A DNA stretch of 19,261 bases from positions 1-19,261 of the forward strand of contig JAUVWK010000012.1 in assembly GCA_030604165.1 (NCBI GenBank), read 5' to 3'. Each line of letters starts with the position of its first letter. The first letter of the stretch is position 1. This document shows positions 1 to 7,324 of this stretch, one piece after another. A program made the position numbers and the translations under genes. This DNA comes from Alphaproteobacteria bacterium (GTDB taxonomy: Bacteria; Pseudomonadota; Alphaproteobacteria; UBA828). Under the pieces are notes generated by a model, which was given only the letters and a program-made list of their open reading frames with translations, was not told the DNA's origin and searched no databases.

Positions 1-203
1 AGCGCGTCGGCCGAGCCGCGTACCAGGTCGATGTCGAGCGTGTTCAACTCGTGCGAGGGAAAAGGCAGCTGCGCCTGATCGCCCGAGATCGTGGGATGGT
101 CGGCGCCGAAGGTAACGGTCAGCTCATCGACCCGCGCCATCGCGCGCAGCGCCGATCCCACGGCCCGCTGGAATATTTCGACCGGGCTCTCTTCCTGCGG
201 CAA
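1..203 (-). CDS. cobT: Cobaltochelatase subunit CobT, N-terminal part (truncated by window edge)
   Basis: CobT works with CobN and CobS to insert cobalt into hydrogenobyrinic acid a,c-diamide in the aerobic cobalamin pathway, in the cytoplasm. Only the first 67 codons are present; the gene runs off the left edge. The start is read as TTG (201-203, minus), giving LPQEESPVEIFQRAVGSALR, with the sequence TGAGGAG about 7 bases upstream as ribosome binding site; no ATG is better placed. The visible part has a basic amphipathic start, then SALRAMARVDELTVTFG and a later RGSADAL, which match the CobT N-terminus as I remember it. It begins 11 bases after the cobS stop, so the two are almost certainly co-transcribed. 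Identification rests on a short fragment plus its position next to cobS. Confidence 0.85.
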   Translation of the reverse strand, partial: MPQEESPVEIFQRAVGSALRAMARVDELTVTFGADHPTISGDQAQLPFPSHELNTLDIDLVRGSADA

Positions 204-214
204 GCGGCAACTCC

Positions 215-1240
215 TCAGCTCGCGCTTTGCAGCGGCGCGGCCGATTCCGGAAGTTCCGTGCCCATGCAGCGCTGAAAATATTCGGCCACGCTCGGCCGCT
301 CCATCTCATCGCATTTGTTCAGGAAAGTGGTGCGAAAGGCGTAGCCCGTGTCGCCGAAAATCTCGTTATTCTCCGCCCAGTGGATCACCGTGCGCGGCGA
401 CATCACCGTGGAAATGTCTCCCGCCACGAAGCCCGAGCGGGTCAGGTCCGCCACGTCGACCATGGCGCTGATCAGCCCGCGCCCCTCCTCGGTGTCGTAG
501 GACGGCACCTTGGCGAGCACGATCTTGACCTCTTCGTCGTGCTCCAGATAGTTCAATGTCGCGACCAGATTCCAGCGGTCCATCTGGCCTTGGTTGATCT
601 GCTGCGTGCCGTGATAGAGGCCGGTGGTGTCGCCGAGGCCGACCGTATTCGTGGTCGAGAAGATGCGGAACGCCGGGTGCGGCCGAATCACCTTGTTCTG
701 ATCCAGCAGCGTCAGCTTTCCGTCCACCTCGAGGATGCGCTGGATCACGAACATGACGTCGGGCCGGCCCGCGTCATATTCGTCGAACACCAGCGCGGTC
801 GGGTTTTGCAGGGCCCACGGCAGCATGCCTTCGCGGAATTCCGTTATTTGCAGGCCGTCGCGAATGACGATGGCGTCCTTGCCGATCAGGTCGATACGGC
901 TGATGTGGCTGTCCAGGTTGATGCGAATGCAGGGCCAGTTGAGCCGCGCCGCGACCTGTTCGATATGGGTCGATTTGCCCGTGCCGTGATAGCCCTGGAT
1001 CATGACCCGCCGGTTGTGCGCGAAGCCGGCCAGGATGGTTATGGTGGTGTCCGGGTCGAGGCGATAGGCCGGGTCGAGCTCCGGAACATGGTCGGTCGCC
1101 TCGGAAAAGGCCGGCACTTCCATGTCCGTGTCCAGCCCAAAGGTCTGACGGACCGAGAGCCGCAGGTCGGGGAGCCGATCTACTGCAAGCGACGTGTCGC
1201 CGGCGGAACTTGCTGAGGCTGCGGAATCTGTTGAGGCCAT
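215..1240 (-). CDS. cobS: Cobaltochelatase subunit CobS (AAA+ ATPase)
   Basis: This is the ATPase subunit of the aerobic CobNST cobaltochelatase, a MoxR-like AAA+ protein that forms a ring complex with CobT and powers cobalt insertion by CobN. The 341-aa product has Walker A GYHGTGKST (residues 83-91), Walker B ALVFDEYD (149-156) and a sensor-1 segment FSTTNT (194-199), all in the expected order, and its length fits the family. I chose ATG 1238-1240 over the in-frame TTG two codons upstream because AAGGGA sits about 8 bases before the ATG. It lies between a J-domain gene and cobT on the same strand, a familiar alphaproteobacterial arrangement. No cobalamin riboswitch is visible upstream: only 63 bases separate it from the preceding gene. 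Confidence 0.96.
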   Translation of the reverse strand: MASTDSAASASSAGDTSLAVDRLPDLRLSVRQTFGLDTDMEVPAFSEATDHVPELDPAYRLDPDTTITILAGFAHNRRVMIQGYHGTGKSTHIEQVAARLNWPCIRINLDSHISRIDLIGKDAIVIRDGLQITEFREGMLPWALQNPTALVFDEYDAGRPDVMFVIQRILEVDGKLTLLDQNKVIRPHPAFRIFSTTNTVGLGDTTGLYHGTQQINQGQMDRWNLVATLNYLEHDEEVKIVLAKVPSYDTEEGRGLISAMVDVADLTRSGFVAGDISTVMSPRTVIHWAENNEIFGDTGYAFRTTFLNKCDEMERPSVAEYFQRCMGTELPESAAPLQSAS

Positions 1241-1303
1241 TAACAATTCCCTTTCAGGGGAGGGCTGTGACGGACCGACCCGGTCGTCGTCCGAGGCTTG
1301 GGT

Positions 1304-1888
1304 TCAGCGGCTTTCGTCGCGAAGATACGTATAAGCCTGATTTATCGATTTCAAGCGTTCTTCCGATTCCTTGCTGCCGCCGTTGGCGTCGGGGTGATGT
1401 CGTTTGACCAACGTGATGTAGCGGCGCTTGAGCTCGGTGCGCGTAAACGGTTGTTCGAGGTCGAGCGCCGCCAGCGCGTCGTCGCGGCGGGCGTCGTGCC
1501 GCTGGCCGTTGACGCGCTGCTCGCGGCGGCGGCCGCGCGCGGTGCCGAACCAATCATGGGCGAAGGCGCGAAACACCTCCGACAAATCGCCGATCGGGTC
1601 GTCGGGGTCGCGGCGGGAGCCAAAGGGCCAGGTCGGCCGGTGGCCGGTGAGATCCTCGCGTTGAAAGCGCTCGATGTCCCCTTGCGACCAGCCTTCGAAA
1701 AAATTCCAGCCGCGATTGTATTCCCGCACATGGGCGAGGCAGAACCAGCGGTAATTCCGCAAGTCGTCGGGGGCGCGCGGCGCCTTGTGCGGCCCCGGCT
1801 CATCGCAGTCCGGAAATTCACAGGCTCGCGGCGGCGCCTCCTTGTGGCGCCTCTTTCGAGGGCTATGCTCGCGGTGCGACCATTGCAT
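1304..1888 (-). CDS. J-domain (DnaJ-like) protein with N-terminal Cys/His motif
   Basis: A 194-aa protein with its J domain at the C-terminus (about 135-194) instead of the N-terminus as in DnaJ. The diagnostic HPD tripeptide is at 165-167 (KRHHPDAN), flanked by helices TRTELKRRYITLVKRH and KSINQAYTYLRDE. It should stimulate an Hsp70 (DnaK-like) partner. The N-terminal half is unlike DnaJ: a basic start, then C23-x4-C28 and C50-x2-H53, which could bind a metal, followed by aromatic-rich NRGWNFFEGWS. No G/F linker or classic DnaJ zinc finger is present. It is the first gene upstream of cobS on the minus strand, 63 bases away, so it may be co-transcribed with cobST. The client is unknown. The ATG start at 1888 has only a weak AGGGG upstream. 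Confidence 0.88.
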   Translation of the reverse strand: MQWSHREHSPRKRRHKEAPPRACEFPDCDEPGPHKAPRAPDDLRNYRWFCLAHVREYNRGWNFFEGWSQGDIERFQREDLTGHRPTWPFGSRRDPDDPIGDLSEVFRAFAHDWFGTARGRRREQRVNGQRHDARRDDALAALDLEQPFTRTELKRRYITLVKRHHPDANGGSKESEERLKSINQAYTYLRDESR

Positions 1889-1947
1889 GGGACCAATATG
1901 CCCCTAGAGAGACGGCGAGGCAAGGTGGCCCCGTCAGGGCGAAAATC

Positions 1948-1992
1948 GGCGCTCGGCCGGGGCTTGACAGGGGCCGGCGCCGCTCCCAGATT
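1948..1992 (+). promoter_or_regulatory. Candidate bolA promoter overlapped by an inverted repeat
   Basis: A perfect -35 TTGACA (1964-1969) is followed after 17 bases by a weak -10-like CAGATT (1987-1992), pointing toward bolA. An imperfect inverted repeat, GGCG-ct-CGGCC (1948-1958) and GGCCG-g-CGCC (1972-1981), brackets the -35 box and could be an operator or cruciform. The promoter is inferred from sequence only. Confidence 0.45.
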
Positions 1993-2034
1993 TCTCGCCG
2001 AGAAGGCTTAAGGAATGATTGCCGGGGGTAAGCG

Positions 2035-2310
2035 ATGGCCGTTGCCGAGACGATCAAGCGAAAATTGACCGCGGCGCTGGCGCCGGCGCGCCTGGATATC
2101 GCCGACGAATCGGCGCGCCACGCCGGCCACGCCGGTGCCCGGCCCGAGGGCGAAAGCCATTTTCGCGTGGCCATCGTCTCGTCTCGCTTCGAGGGCCTGC
2201 CGCGCCTCGCGCGTCAACGGCTGGTCTACGATATCCTGGCCGACGAGCTCAAGAGCGACATCCATGCGCTCGCCCTGCAAACCCGAACGCCGGCCGAAGA
2301 CACACCCTAG
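2035..2310 (+). CDS. bolA: BolA family protein
   Basis: A 91-aa BolA-like protein. The family core is clear: ESHFRVAIVSSRFEG, then RLARQRLVYDILADEL, then a C-terminal strand IHALALQTRTP (about residues 75-85). BolA proteins partner with monothiol glutaredoxins in iron-sulfur cluster handling, and some act as regulators; which applies here cannot be told from sequence. ATG 2035 is the only sensible start in frame. The stop TAG (2308-2310) overlaps the stop of the convergent DUF2889 gene within a single CTAG. It is divergent from the J-domain/cobST group, with a 146-base gap holding a candidate promoter. Confidence 0.93.
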   Translation: MAVAETIKRKLTAALAPARLDIADESARHAGHAGARPEGESHFRVAIVSSRFEGLPRLARQRLVYDILADELKSDIHALALQTRTPAEDTP

Positions 2311-2858
2311 TCTTTCTTCCCCCCGTGCCATTGCGGGTAGTAGCGCGCGACGACTTCGCTGTCCGACGCCCAGGCGTGGCAGGTGTCGAGTTGGGGCGGC
2401 GGCCGCTCCGGTCGCTTGTCCCGCTCGCGCCGCAGCTTCGGATACATCGTCTGGAAGGCGACCGTGGCGATCGGCCCCAATAATTCCACCAGATGCGTGC
2501 AGCCGCGCACCCCGCCCAGACGGCTGCGCACCATCTTGTTCCAACCGGGGCGGATACGGAGCCCTTTCAACGCCTGGAAGGCGGGCGCGATATCGGCGCA
2601 CATTCGAAACGGCGTGGCGTCCGATGTCACCTCGACGGCCTGAACCTCGAGCGCATCGTCGACCGTGAGGCGAACCCACATGTCGTGCAGCGGCACGCCG
2701 GGGGCGAGCTCGCCGCGCCAGTCGTTGGCTATGGCGTAGGTCTTGGTGTCGGTCATGTGGGCTTCGATGTCCCACAACCCGTCGGCGCGCTGAAAGCCGC
2801 GGCATTCGATGGAGCGCGTATGGATGTGCTCGCGGGCGGTGGGATCGGATAGCGGCAT
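2307..2858 (-). CDS. DUF2889 domain-containing protein
   Basis: A 183-aa protein matching the uncharacterised DUF2889 family as I recall it: the start MPLSDPTAREHIHTRSIECR, then DGLWDIEAHMTDTKTYA (about 27-43) and a later segment RGCTHLVELLGPIATVAFQT. No signal peptide or membrane span is evident, so it is probably cytoplasmic; function unknown. I chose ATG 2858 over the longer frame that extends to 3080 because the family begins MPLS...R..IHTR and because the extension would run into the neighbouring permease gene. Its stop shares CTAG with bolA. It is the last gene of a minus-strand series starting at aroK, but an 80-base gap with a TTGACA box suggests its own promoter. Confidence 0.85.
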   Translation of the reverse strand: MPLSDPTAREHIHTRSIECRGFQRADGLWDIEAHMTDTKTYAIANDWRGELAPGVPLHDMWVRLTVDDALEVQAVEVTSDATPFRMCADIAPAFQALKGLRIRPGWNKMVRSRLGGVRGCTHLVELLGPIATVAFQTMYPKLRRERDKRPERPPPQLDTCHAWASDSEVVARYYPQWHGGKKD

Positions 2859-2894
2859 GTCTGGCTCTCGTTGGTTCGGATCGGTGCTTGCAGA

Positions 2895-2923
2895 AGAGAT
2901 TTCGCGCCGCGCCGCGTTGTCAA
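2895..2923 (-). promoter_or_regulatory. Candidate promoter for the DUF2889 gene
   Basis: On the minus strand a perfect TTGACA (2923-2918) lies about 60 bases before the ATG, in the short gap after the AEC permease gene. The hexamer 17 bases downstream (ATCTCT) is a poor -10, so support rests on the -35 only. Confidence 0.3.
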
Positions 2924-2938
2924 GGCCCGGCCGGGGTA

Positions 2939-3814
2939 TTACACGGCCACGAAGATGAGCAATGGGAGAAGGCCGAAGGCGATCGCCGACGACAGCACCA
3001 CCAGGCTCGCCACTTCCTCCGGTTGACGCTCGTAGAACTGGGCGAACAAATAATTGAACACCGCCACCGGCATGGCGCATTGAATGATCAGCACACCGCG
3101 CTGCATGCCTTCAAAGCCGAACAGCTCGGCCAACGCGAAGCCGCCGGCCACGCCCATGCCGAGCCGAAACAGCGACAGCGCCAAGGTGCGGCTGAAACGG
3201 ATGACGCGCATGCGGCCCAGCGAGACACCGAGCGTGATCATCATCAACGGAATGGTGAAGCCGCCGAGCAGCTTGGTGGTGTTGTAGATGAATTCCGGCG
3301 GCTCGATGTCCATCGCCATCAGGATGGCGCCCAACGCGACCGCATAGGGGATCGGCGCCTTGAGCGCCGGCAGCGGCGAGATCGAGCCCGAATAGAGCCA
3401 GTTGCCGAGTGTCAATTGCGACGTGGCGGAGACCGCGAAGAAGCCGATGCCGAGCGCGAGGCCCTGTTCGCCGAACGCGAACAGGCAGAGCGGCAAGCCC
3501 ATGTTGCCGGCGTTGGGAAAGGTGATCGAGGCCAGATAGGTGCGCAGCGGCAAGCGGGCCAGGCTTAACACGACCGCCGCGATGGCCCCGAAGCAGGCGA
3601 GCGCGACCGCGGCGGCCAGCGCGATCTCGCCGACCTCGCGGGAGATGTCCTCGACCCCCACCAGCGTCGAGAATATCAGGCACGGGGCGCCGATGAAGCT
3701 GACCAACCGGGTGACGATCTTGGCGTCGAAGGGTTGGCCCAGGCGCGCCCAGGCGAAGCCGATCCCGGCGCAAAGAAAAACCGGCGCCGCCGTGGTGAAC
3801 AGGGCCGCGATCAT
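2939..3814 (-). CDS. AEC (auxin efflux carrier) family permease
   Basis: A 291-aa very hydrophobic inner-membrane protein with about ten predicted spans in two similar halves, typical of the AEC/bile-acid-arsenite-riboflavin transporter superfamily. A conserved-looking FPNAGNMGLPLCLFAFGEQG stretch is at 99-118, with GGFTIPLMMITLGVSLG in the second half and the usual LIIQCAMPVAVFNYLFA segment near the C-terminus. Family members move organic acids such as malate or malonate, or remain uncharacterised; the substrate cannot be read from sequence. It starts 33 bases after the HlyC/CorC gene on the same strand, so read-through from that operon is likely. Confidence 0.9.
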   Translation of the reverse strand: MIAALFTTAAPVFLCAGIGFAWARLGQPFDAKIVTRLVSFIGAPCLIFSTLVGVEDISREVGEIALAAAVALACFGAIAAVVLSLARLPLRTYLASITFPNAGNMGLPLCLFAFGEQGLALGIGFFAVSATSQLTLGNWLYSGSISPLPALKAPIPYAVALGAILMAMDIEPPEFIYNTTKLLGGFTIPLMMITLGVSLGRMRVIRFSRTLALSLFRLGMGVAGGFALAELFGFEGMQRGVLIIQCAMPVAVFNYLFAQFYERQPEEVASLVVLSSAIAFGLLPLLIFVAV

Positions 3815-3847
3815 GAGGGCCGCACGATGCCGGCGTCGTCGTCTCGT

Positions 3848-5134
3848 TCAGGCTTCTTCGTCGGCCGTCGCCGCGGCCGGCGGGACGAGGCGCAGCAGCG
3901 TGATCTGGTTGCGTTGCCGGCCGCGCACCTCGAAGGTGAAGCCATGGTAGGTGAAGACTTGGCCGATCTCGGGGATGGTGCGCGCCTCGTGCAGCAGCAG
4001 GCCCGCGATGGTTGCCGCTTCGTCGTCCGGCAGGGCCCAATCGTAGCGGCGGTTCAGATCGCGGATCGTGACGGTGCCCGGAATCAGATACGAGCCGTCG
4101 GCCTGGGGCACCACGTCGCGCAGCGCGACGTCGTGCTCATCGGCGATGTCGCCCACGATCTCTTCCAGGATGTCCTCGAGCGTGACCAGGCCCATGAGCG
4201 AGCCATATTCGTCGACCACCAGCGCGAAATGGGCGCGGCGGGCGCGGAAGGCGTTGAGCTGTTCGCGCAGCGTGGTGGTTTCCGGCACGAACCAGGGACG
4301 GCTCGCGATCGCGGTTATGTTGAGCCGGTCCAGGTCGTCCCAGTTGGCGCGGATAGCGCTCAGCAGATCCTTGGCGTGCAGCACGCCGATGATATTGTCC
4401 GGCTCGTCGCGCCAGACCGGATAGCGCGTATAGGGCTGTCCGACCACCAGATCCAGGATCGCACGCGGCGGCGCGTCCGCATCGATCATGATCATGTTTT
4501 TTCGGTGGTTCATCACTTCGCCCACTTCCACGTCGCCGAGATCGAGGATGCTGCGCAGCATGTCGCGCTCGTGCTTGATCACCGCGCCTTCGCTGGCATG
4601 CAGGCTGATCGCGCCGCGTAGCTCTTCCTGGGCAATCTCGGCCCCGCCGCGCCGCCGGTGCGCGCCGAACAGACGCAGGGTCGCGAACACCACGGCCTGC
4701 ACCGCGCGGACCACGGGCGAGAGTAGCCAGACCACCACCACGACGGCCGGGGCGACCGCCAGCGCCACCCGATCGGCGTTGCGGATGGCGTAGGTCTTGG
4801 GCAGCACCTCGGCGAAGATCAAAATCACCAGGGTCATGCCGATGGTGGCGTAAGCCACGCCGGCGTCGCCCGCCACGGAAATCAGCACGCTCGTCGCCAG
4901 CGCGGAGGCCAGGATATTGACCGCGTTGTTGCCGAGCAGAACCGCGCCGATAAAGCGCTCCCGATCCGCGATCAGCCGCTCCGCCAGCTTGGCGCGGCGC
5001 ACTCCCTTTTGCGAGAGATGGTGCAGTCGGGCGCGGGAGGCGGCGGTCAACGCCGTTTCCGCGCCTGAGAACAAGGCCGATAAGACAATCAGTACGCCGA
5101 TGGCGGCGATGGTAATCGTTGGTGCGGTTTCCAT
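3848..5134 (-). CDS. HlyC/CorC family membrane protein (DUF21-CBS-CBS-CorC_HlyC)
   Basis: A 428-aa protein of the CNNM/CorC type. An N-terminal DUF21 region (about 1-190) holds membrane spans at roughly 5-25, 62-90, 95-115 and 125-150 and the motif SALFSGAETALTAASR (19-34). Two CBS domains follow (about 205-262 and 272-330, with FALVVDEYGSLMGLVTLEDILEEIVGDI at the end of the second), then a CorC_HlyC domain (345-418, ending QRNQITLLRL). Family members are linked to Mg2+ (and Co2+) transport or tolerance and bind adenine nucleotides through the CBS pair; hemolysin is a legacy label. It lies 60 bases downstream of aroB, a recurrent alphaproteobacterial neighbour. No clear ribosome binding site precedes ATG 5134; a tandem GGGGGTGATT repeat (plus strand) lies just upstream instead. 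Confidence 0.93.
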   Translation of the reverse strand: METAPTITIAAIGVLIVLSALFSGAETALTAASRARLHHLSQKGVRRAKLAERLIADRERFIGAVLLGNNAVNILASALATSVLISVAGDAGVAYATIGMTLVILIFAEVLPKTYAIRNADRVALAVAPAVVVVVWLLSPVVRAVQAVVFATLRLFGAHRRRGGAEIAQEELRGAISLHASEGAVIKHERDMLRSILDLGDVEVGEVMNHRKNMIMIDADAPPRAILDLVVGQPYTRYPVWRDEPDNIIGVLHAKDLLSAIRANWDDLDRLNITAIASRPWFVPETTTLREQLNAFRARRAHFALVVDEYGSLMGLVTLEDILEEIVGDIADEHDVALRDVVPQADGSYLIPGTVTIRDLNRRYDWALPDDEAATIAGLLLHEARTIPEIGQVFTYHGFTFEVRGRQRNQITLLRLVPPAAATADEEA

Positions 5135-5148
5135 GGGTCTAAATGTGG

Positions 5149-5170
5149 TTGGGGGTGATTGGGGGTGATT
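5149..5170. repeat. Tandem 10-bp repeat between aroB and the CorC-like gene
   Basis: GGGGGTGATT occurs twice head to tail (5151-5160 and 5161-5170), preceded by TT that continues the same period. On the transcribed minus strand it reads AATCACCCCC twice, in the leader of the CorC-like gene, starting 16 bases from its ATG. Confidence 0.9.
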
Positions 5171-5194
5171 AAGGGGCTGAGTAACGCGGGCCGT

Positions 5195-6364
5195 TTACGA
5201 ACCGGCGACGACGCCGCCGGTCGCTTCGGTGAGAACGGCGCGCACCGCCTCGGTCGGCACCTCGTCGGCGACAAAGGCGCGGCCGATGCCGCGGGCGAGA
5301 ACGAACCGGATCTTGCCATCGCGCACCTTCTTGTCGCGCGCCATGTGCGCCAGCAGGGCGTCGGCGTGCCAGGCGCGCGGCGCCAACGCGGCGGGGCTCG
5401 TCGGCAGGCCCGCCGCCGCCAGGTGACGGATCACGCGGTCGCGGTCGTCGTCCGGGCAAAGCCCCAACTGCGTCGACAGGCGGAACGCCAGCGCCATGCC
5501 TAGCGCCACCGCCTCGCCGTGCAAGAGTTCGGACGCGAAGCCGGTTTCCGCCTCGAAGGCATGGCCGAAAGTATGGCCCAAATTGAGCAGGGCGCGCACG
5601 CCGCCTTCGCGCTCGTCCTCGGCCACGATTTGCGCCTTGGCGCGGCAGCTCGTTACCACCGCATGGCGGCGCGCAGCGCGGTCGCCGGCGAGCAAGGCCG
5701 CGCCGTGCCGCTCCAGCCAAGCAAAAAAGGCGGCATCGCGGATGAGGCCGTATTTCAGCACTTCGGCGTAGCCCGCGCGCAGCTCGCGTGCCGGCAGCGT
5801 GTCCAAGGTGTCGGTATCGGCAAGCACCAGGCGTGGCTGATGGAAGCTACCGATCAGATTTTTGCCCTGGCGGCTATTGATACCGGTCTTGCCGCCGACC
5901 GCGCTATCCACTTGGGCCAACAGCGTGGTCGGTATCTGCACATAGTCCACGCCGCGCAGCAGAATGCTGGCGGCGAAGCCGACGATATCGCCGATCACGC
6001 CGCCGCCAAGTGCCACCAGCGTCGTGCCGCGCTCCGTGTTGGCGGCCAGCAGGCGCTCGAGCAGGTCTTCGAGGTGCTTGAAATCCTTGGTTTGCTCGCC
6101 GGGCGACAGCACCACCTCGTCGCACGCGACTCCCTGGCCGCGCAGCGCCTGCGCCACGCCAGCGAGATAGTGCGGCGCCACGTTGGCGTCGGTGATGATC
6201 ACGACGCGCGGGCTTTCGAGCCCCGGCGCCAGGCGCCGTCCGGTTTGCGCCAGCACACCCTCGCCCACGACGATGTCGTAGCTACGCGCGCCGAGTTCCA
6301 GGTGAACGGTCTCGGTGGTAGACGGCGGCTCGTCGGATTGAGAATCGGGATCCGTTGGCTTCAC
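5195..6364 (-). CDS. aroB: 3-dehydroquinate synthase
   Basis: Converts DAHP to 3-dehydroquinate, the second step of the shikimate pathway, using NAD+ and a divalent metal in the cytoplasm. The 389-aa product shows the NAD-binding GGGVIGDIVGFAAS (120-133), PTTLLAQVDSAVGGKTGIN (145-163), and the metal ligands E201 (in AEVLKYG), H264 (NLGHTFGH) and H282 (HGEAVALGM). The first 20 or so residues are polar and not conserved, so a slightly later start is possible, but ATG 6364 lies 12 bases after the aroK stop, as expected for a coupled pair. A short C-terminal tail (ATGGVVAGS) adds nothing recognisable. Confidence 0.97.
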   Translation of the reverse strand: MKPTDPDSQSDEPPSTTETVHLELGARSYDIVVGEGVLAQTGRRLAPGLESPRVVIITDANVAPHYLAGVAQALRGQGVACDEVVLSPGEQTKDFKHLEDLLERLLAANTERGTTLVALGGGVIGDIVGFAASILLRGVDYVQIPTTLLAQVDSAVGGKTGINSRQGKNLIGSFHQPRLVLADTDTLDTLPARELRAGYAEVLKYGLIRDAAFFAWLERHGAALLAGDRAARRHAVVTSCRAKAQIVAEDEREGGVRALLNLGHTFGHAFEAETGFASELLHGEAVALGMALAFRLSTQLGLCPDDDRDRVIRHLAAAGLPTSPAALAPRAWHADALLAHMARDKKVRDGKIRFVLARGIGRAFVADEVPTEAVRAVLTEATGGVVAGS

Positions 6365-6376
6365 CGTAATGGGTCT

Positions 6377-7012
6377 CTAACTTGTTCCCGAGGCTGGGTC
6401 CGCGGCCGGCGGCGTCTCGGTCGGCGTTTCCGCGTCCGTGGCTTGATCGGAACCGCTTGCCGGTTGGCCGGCGGCGAAAAAGCGCGTCAGCTCGCCGAAC
6501 ACCGTTTCGACCATCTGCTCATGCGGTCCGTCCACGCTTTCCACCGTGATGTCGGCTTCGGCATAGACCGGATAGCGCTCGTCGATCAACGCCTGGATGA
6601 TCTCGCGCTTGTTGCCGCGTTTGAGCAGCGGCCGGTTTTTGCGCCGTGAGACGCGCGCCAACAACACATCGCACGAGGCGCGCAGCCAAATCGAGATGCA
6701 GTCGTTGCGAATGCGCGCCCGGGTTTCGGGGTCCATGAAGGCGCCGCCACCGGTCGCCAGCACGTGGGGCGGCTCGGCCAGCAGGCGGGCGATCACCCGT
6801 CGCTCGCCGTCGCGAAACGCGGCTTCGCCGTGCACTTCGAAAATGTCCTCGATCGAACAACCGGCGGCCGTCTCGATTTCCGCGTCCGCGTCGACGAATT
6901 TGAGGCCCAGCCGTGCCGCGAGTCGACGCCCGATCGCGCTTTTGCCCGAGCCCATTAGGCCAATGAAGACGATCGACTTTTCGATCGAGATATCGGAAAT
7001 ATTACCGCCCAT
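6377..7012 (-). CDS. aroK: Shikimate kinase
   Basis: Phosphorylates shikimate to shikimate 3-phosphate with ATP (fifth shikimate step). Walker A GLMGSGKS is at 18-25; shikimate contacts are D43 (FVDADAEIE), R67 (FRDGERRV) and the GGG at 88-90; the lid arginine is R127 (KNRPLLK), and R146 lies in DERYPVYAEAD. The catalytic part ends near residue 182; residues 184-211 form a Ser/Pro/Thr/Ala-rich, acidic tail that looks disordered and is longer than in the compact enzymes. It is the first gene of the aroK-aroB-hlyC series, reading away from the divergent microprotein gene. No strong ribosome binding site is visible before ATG 7012; an internal Met start is not available, so this start is retained. 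Confidence 0.96.
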   Translation of the reverse strand: MGGNISDISIEKSIVFIGLMGSGKSAIGRRLAARLGLKFVDADAEIETAAGCSIEDIFEVHGEAAFRDGERRVIARLLAEPPHVLATGGGAFMDPETRARIRNDCISIWLRASCDVLLARVSRRKNRPLLKRGNKREIIQALIDERYPVYAEADITVESVDGPHEQMVETVFGELTRFFAAGQPASGSDQATDAETPTETPPAADPASGTS

Positions 7013-7065
7013 CAGTGTTTTCGGCCCGTCACCGGCAGATTTTTTGCTGGCGCGGCCACCGAACG

Positions 7066-7094
7066 TTGAAGCCTGGATTGGCGACCGTTACACT
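7066..7094 (+). promoter_or_regulatory. Candidate promoter for the microprotein-xerD operon
   Basis: TTGAAG (7066-7071), a 17-base spacer and TACACT (7089-7094) resemble a sigma-70 promoter (4 of 6 matches in each box), about 90 bases before the microprotein ATG, in the divergent region with aroK. An AT-rich run at 7109-7119 follows. No equally good minus-strand promoter for aroK was found in this gap. Confidence 0.45.
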
Positions 7095-7183
7095 GCCGCG
7101 AAATCGCCATATTTAAAATGTACCATACCCTAACCCCCAAGTGTTCTTTGCGCTAGACCGGCGCGCCGACGAATAATATCCCT

Positions 7184-7324
7184 ATGAGTGTTTACCTACG
7201 CATCGTTCTGATTGTGCTGGTGCTGGTGATCGGCGGCGGTATCGCATTTCTGTTGACCTGGGATATCCCGCCGCCGACCAGCCCCATCGAGAAGACCTTG
7301 CCGGATGATCGGTTCGCGGAATAG
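7184..7324 (+). CDS. Single-span membrane microprotein, 46 aa
   Basis: A 46-aa ORF starting MSVYLRIVLIVLVLVIGGGI: two polar residues and an arginine, then one uninterrupted hydrophobic span (about 7-25), then a short polar tail TWDIPPPTSPIEKTLPDDRF. The proline-rich DIPPP...EK..PDDRF tail resembles small hypothetical proteins I recall from related alphaproteobacteria, and a single span with a conserved-looking tail argues for a real inner-membrane protein. Topology is not certain, although the lone N-terminal arginine favours an N-in orientation with the tail in the periplasm. Its last 20 bases overlap the start of the 616-aa gene, suggesting translational coupling. Function unknown. Confidence 0.75.
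   Translation: MSVYLRIVLIVLVLVIGGGIAFLLTWDIPPPTSPIEKTLPDDRFAE

Noticed and set aside
227..1216. 329-codon plus-strand frame opposite cobS
   Set aside because: Complementary to the AAA+ coding frame, no domain of its own.
1241..1303. Cobalamin riboswitch upstream of cobS
   Set aside because: Only 63 bases are available and no B12-box-like sequence or suitable structure is seen.
2859..3080. N-terminal extension of the DUF2889 gene
   Set aside because: It would overlap the AEC permease gene and precede the recognised family start MPLS; a promoter-like TTGACA lies in the gap instead.
5519..6649. 376-codon plus-strand frame opposite aroB/aroK
   Set aside because: Antisense shadow of two well-identified enzymes; Arg/His/Ala-rich composition typical of such shadows.
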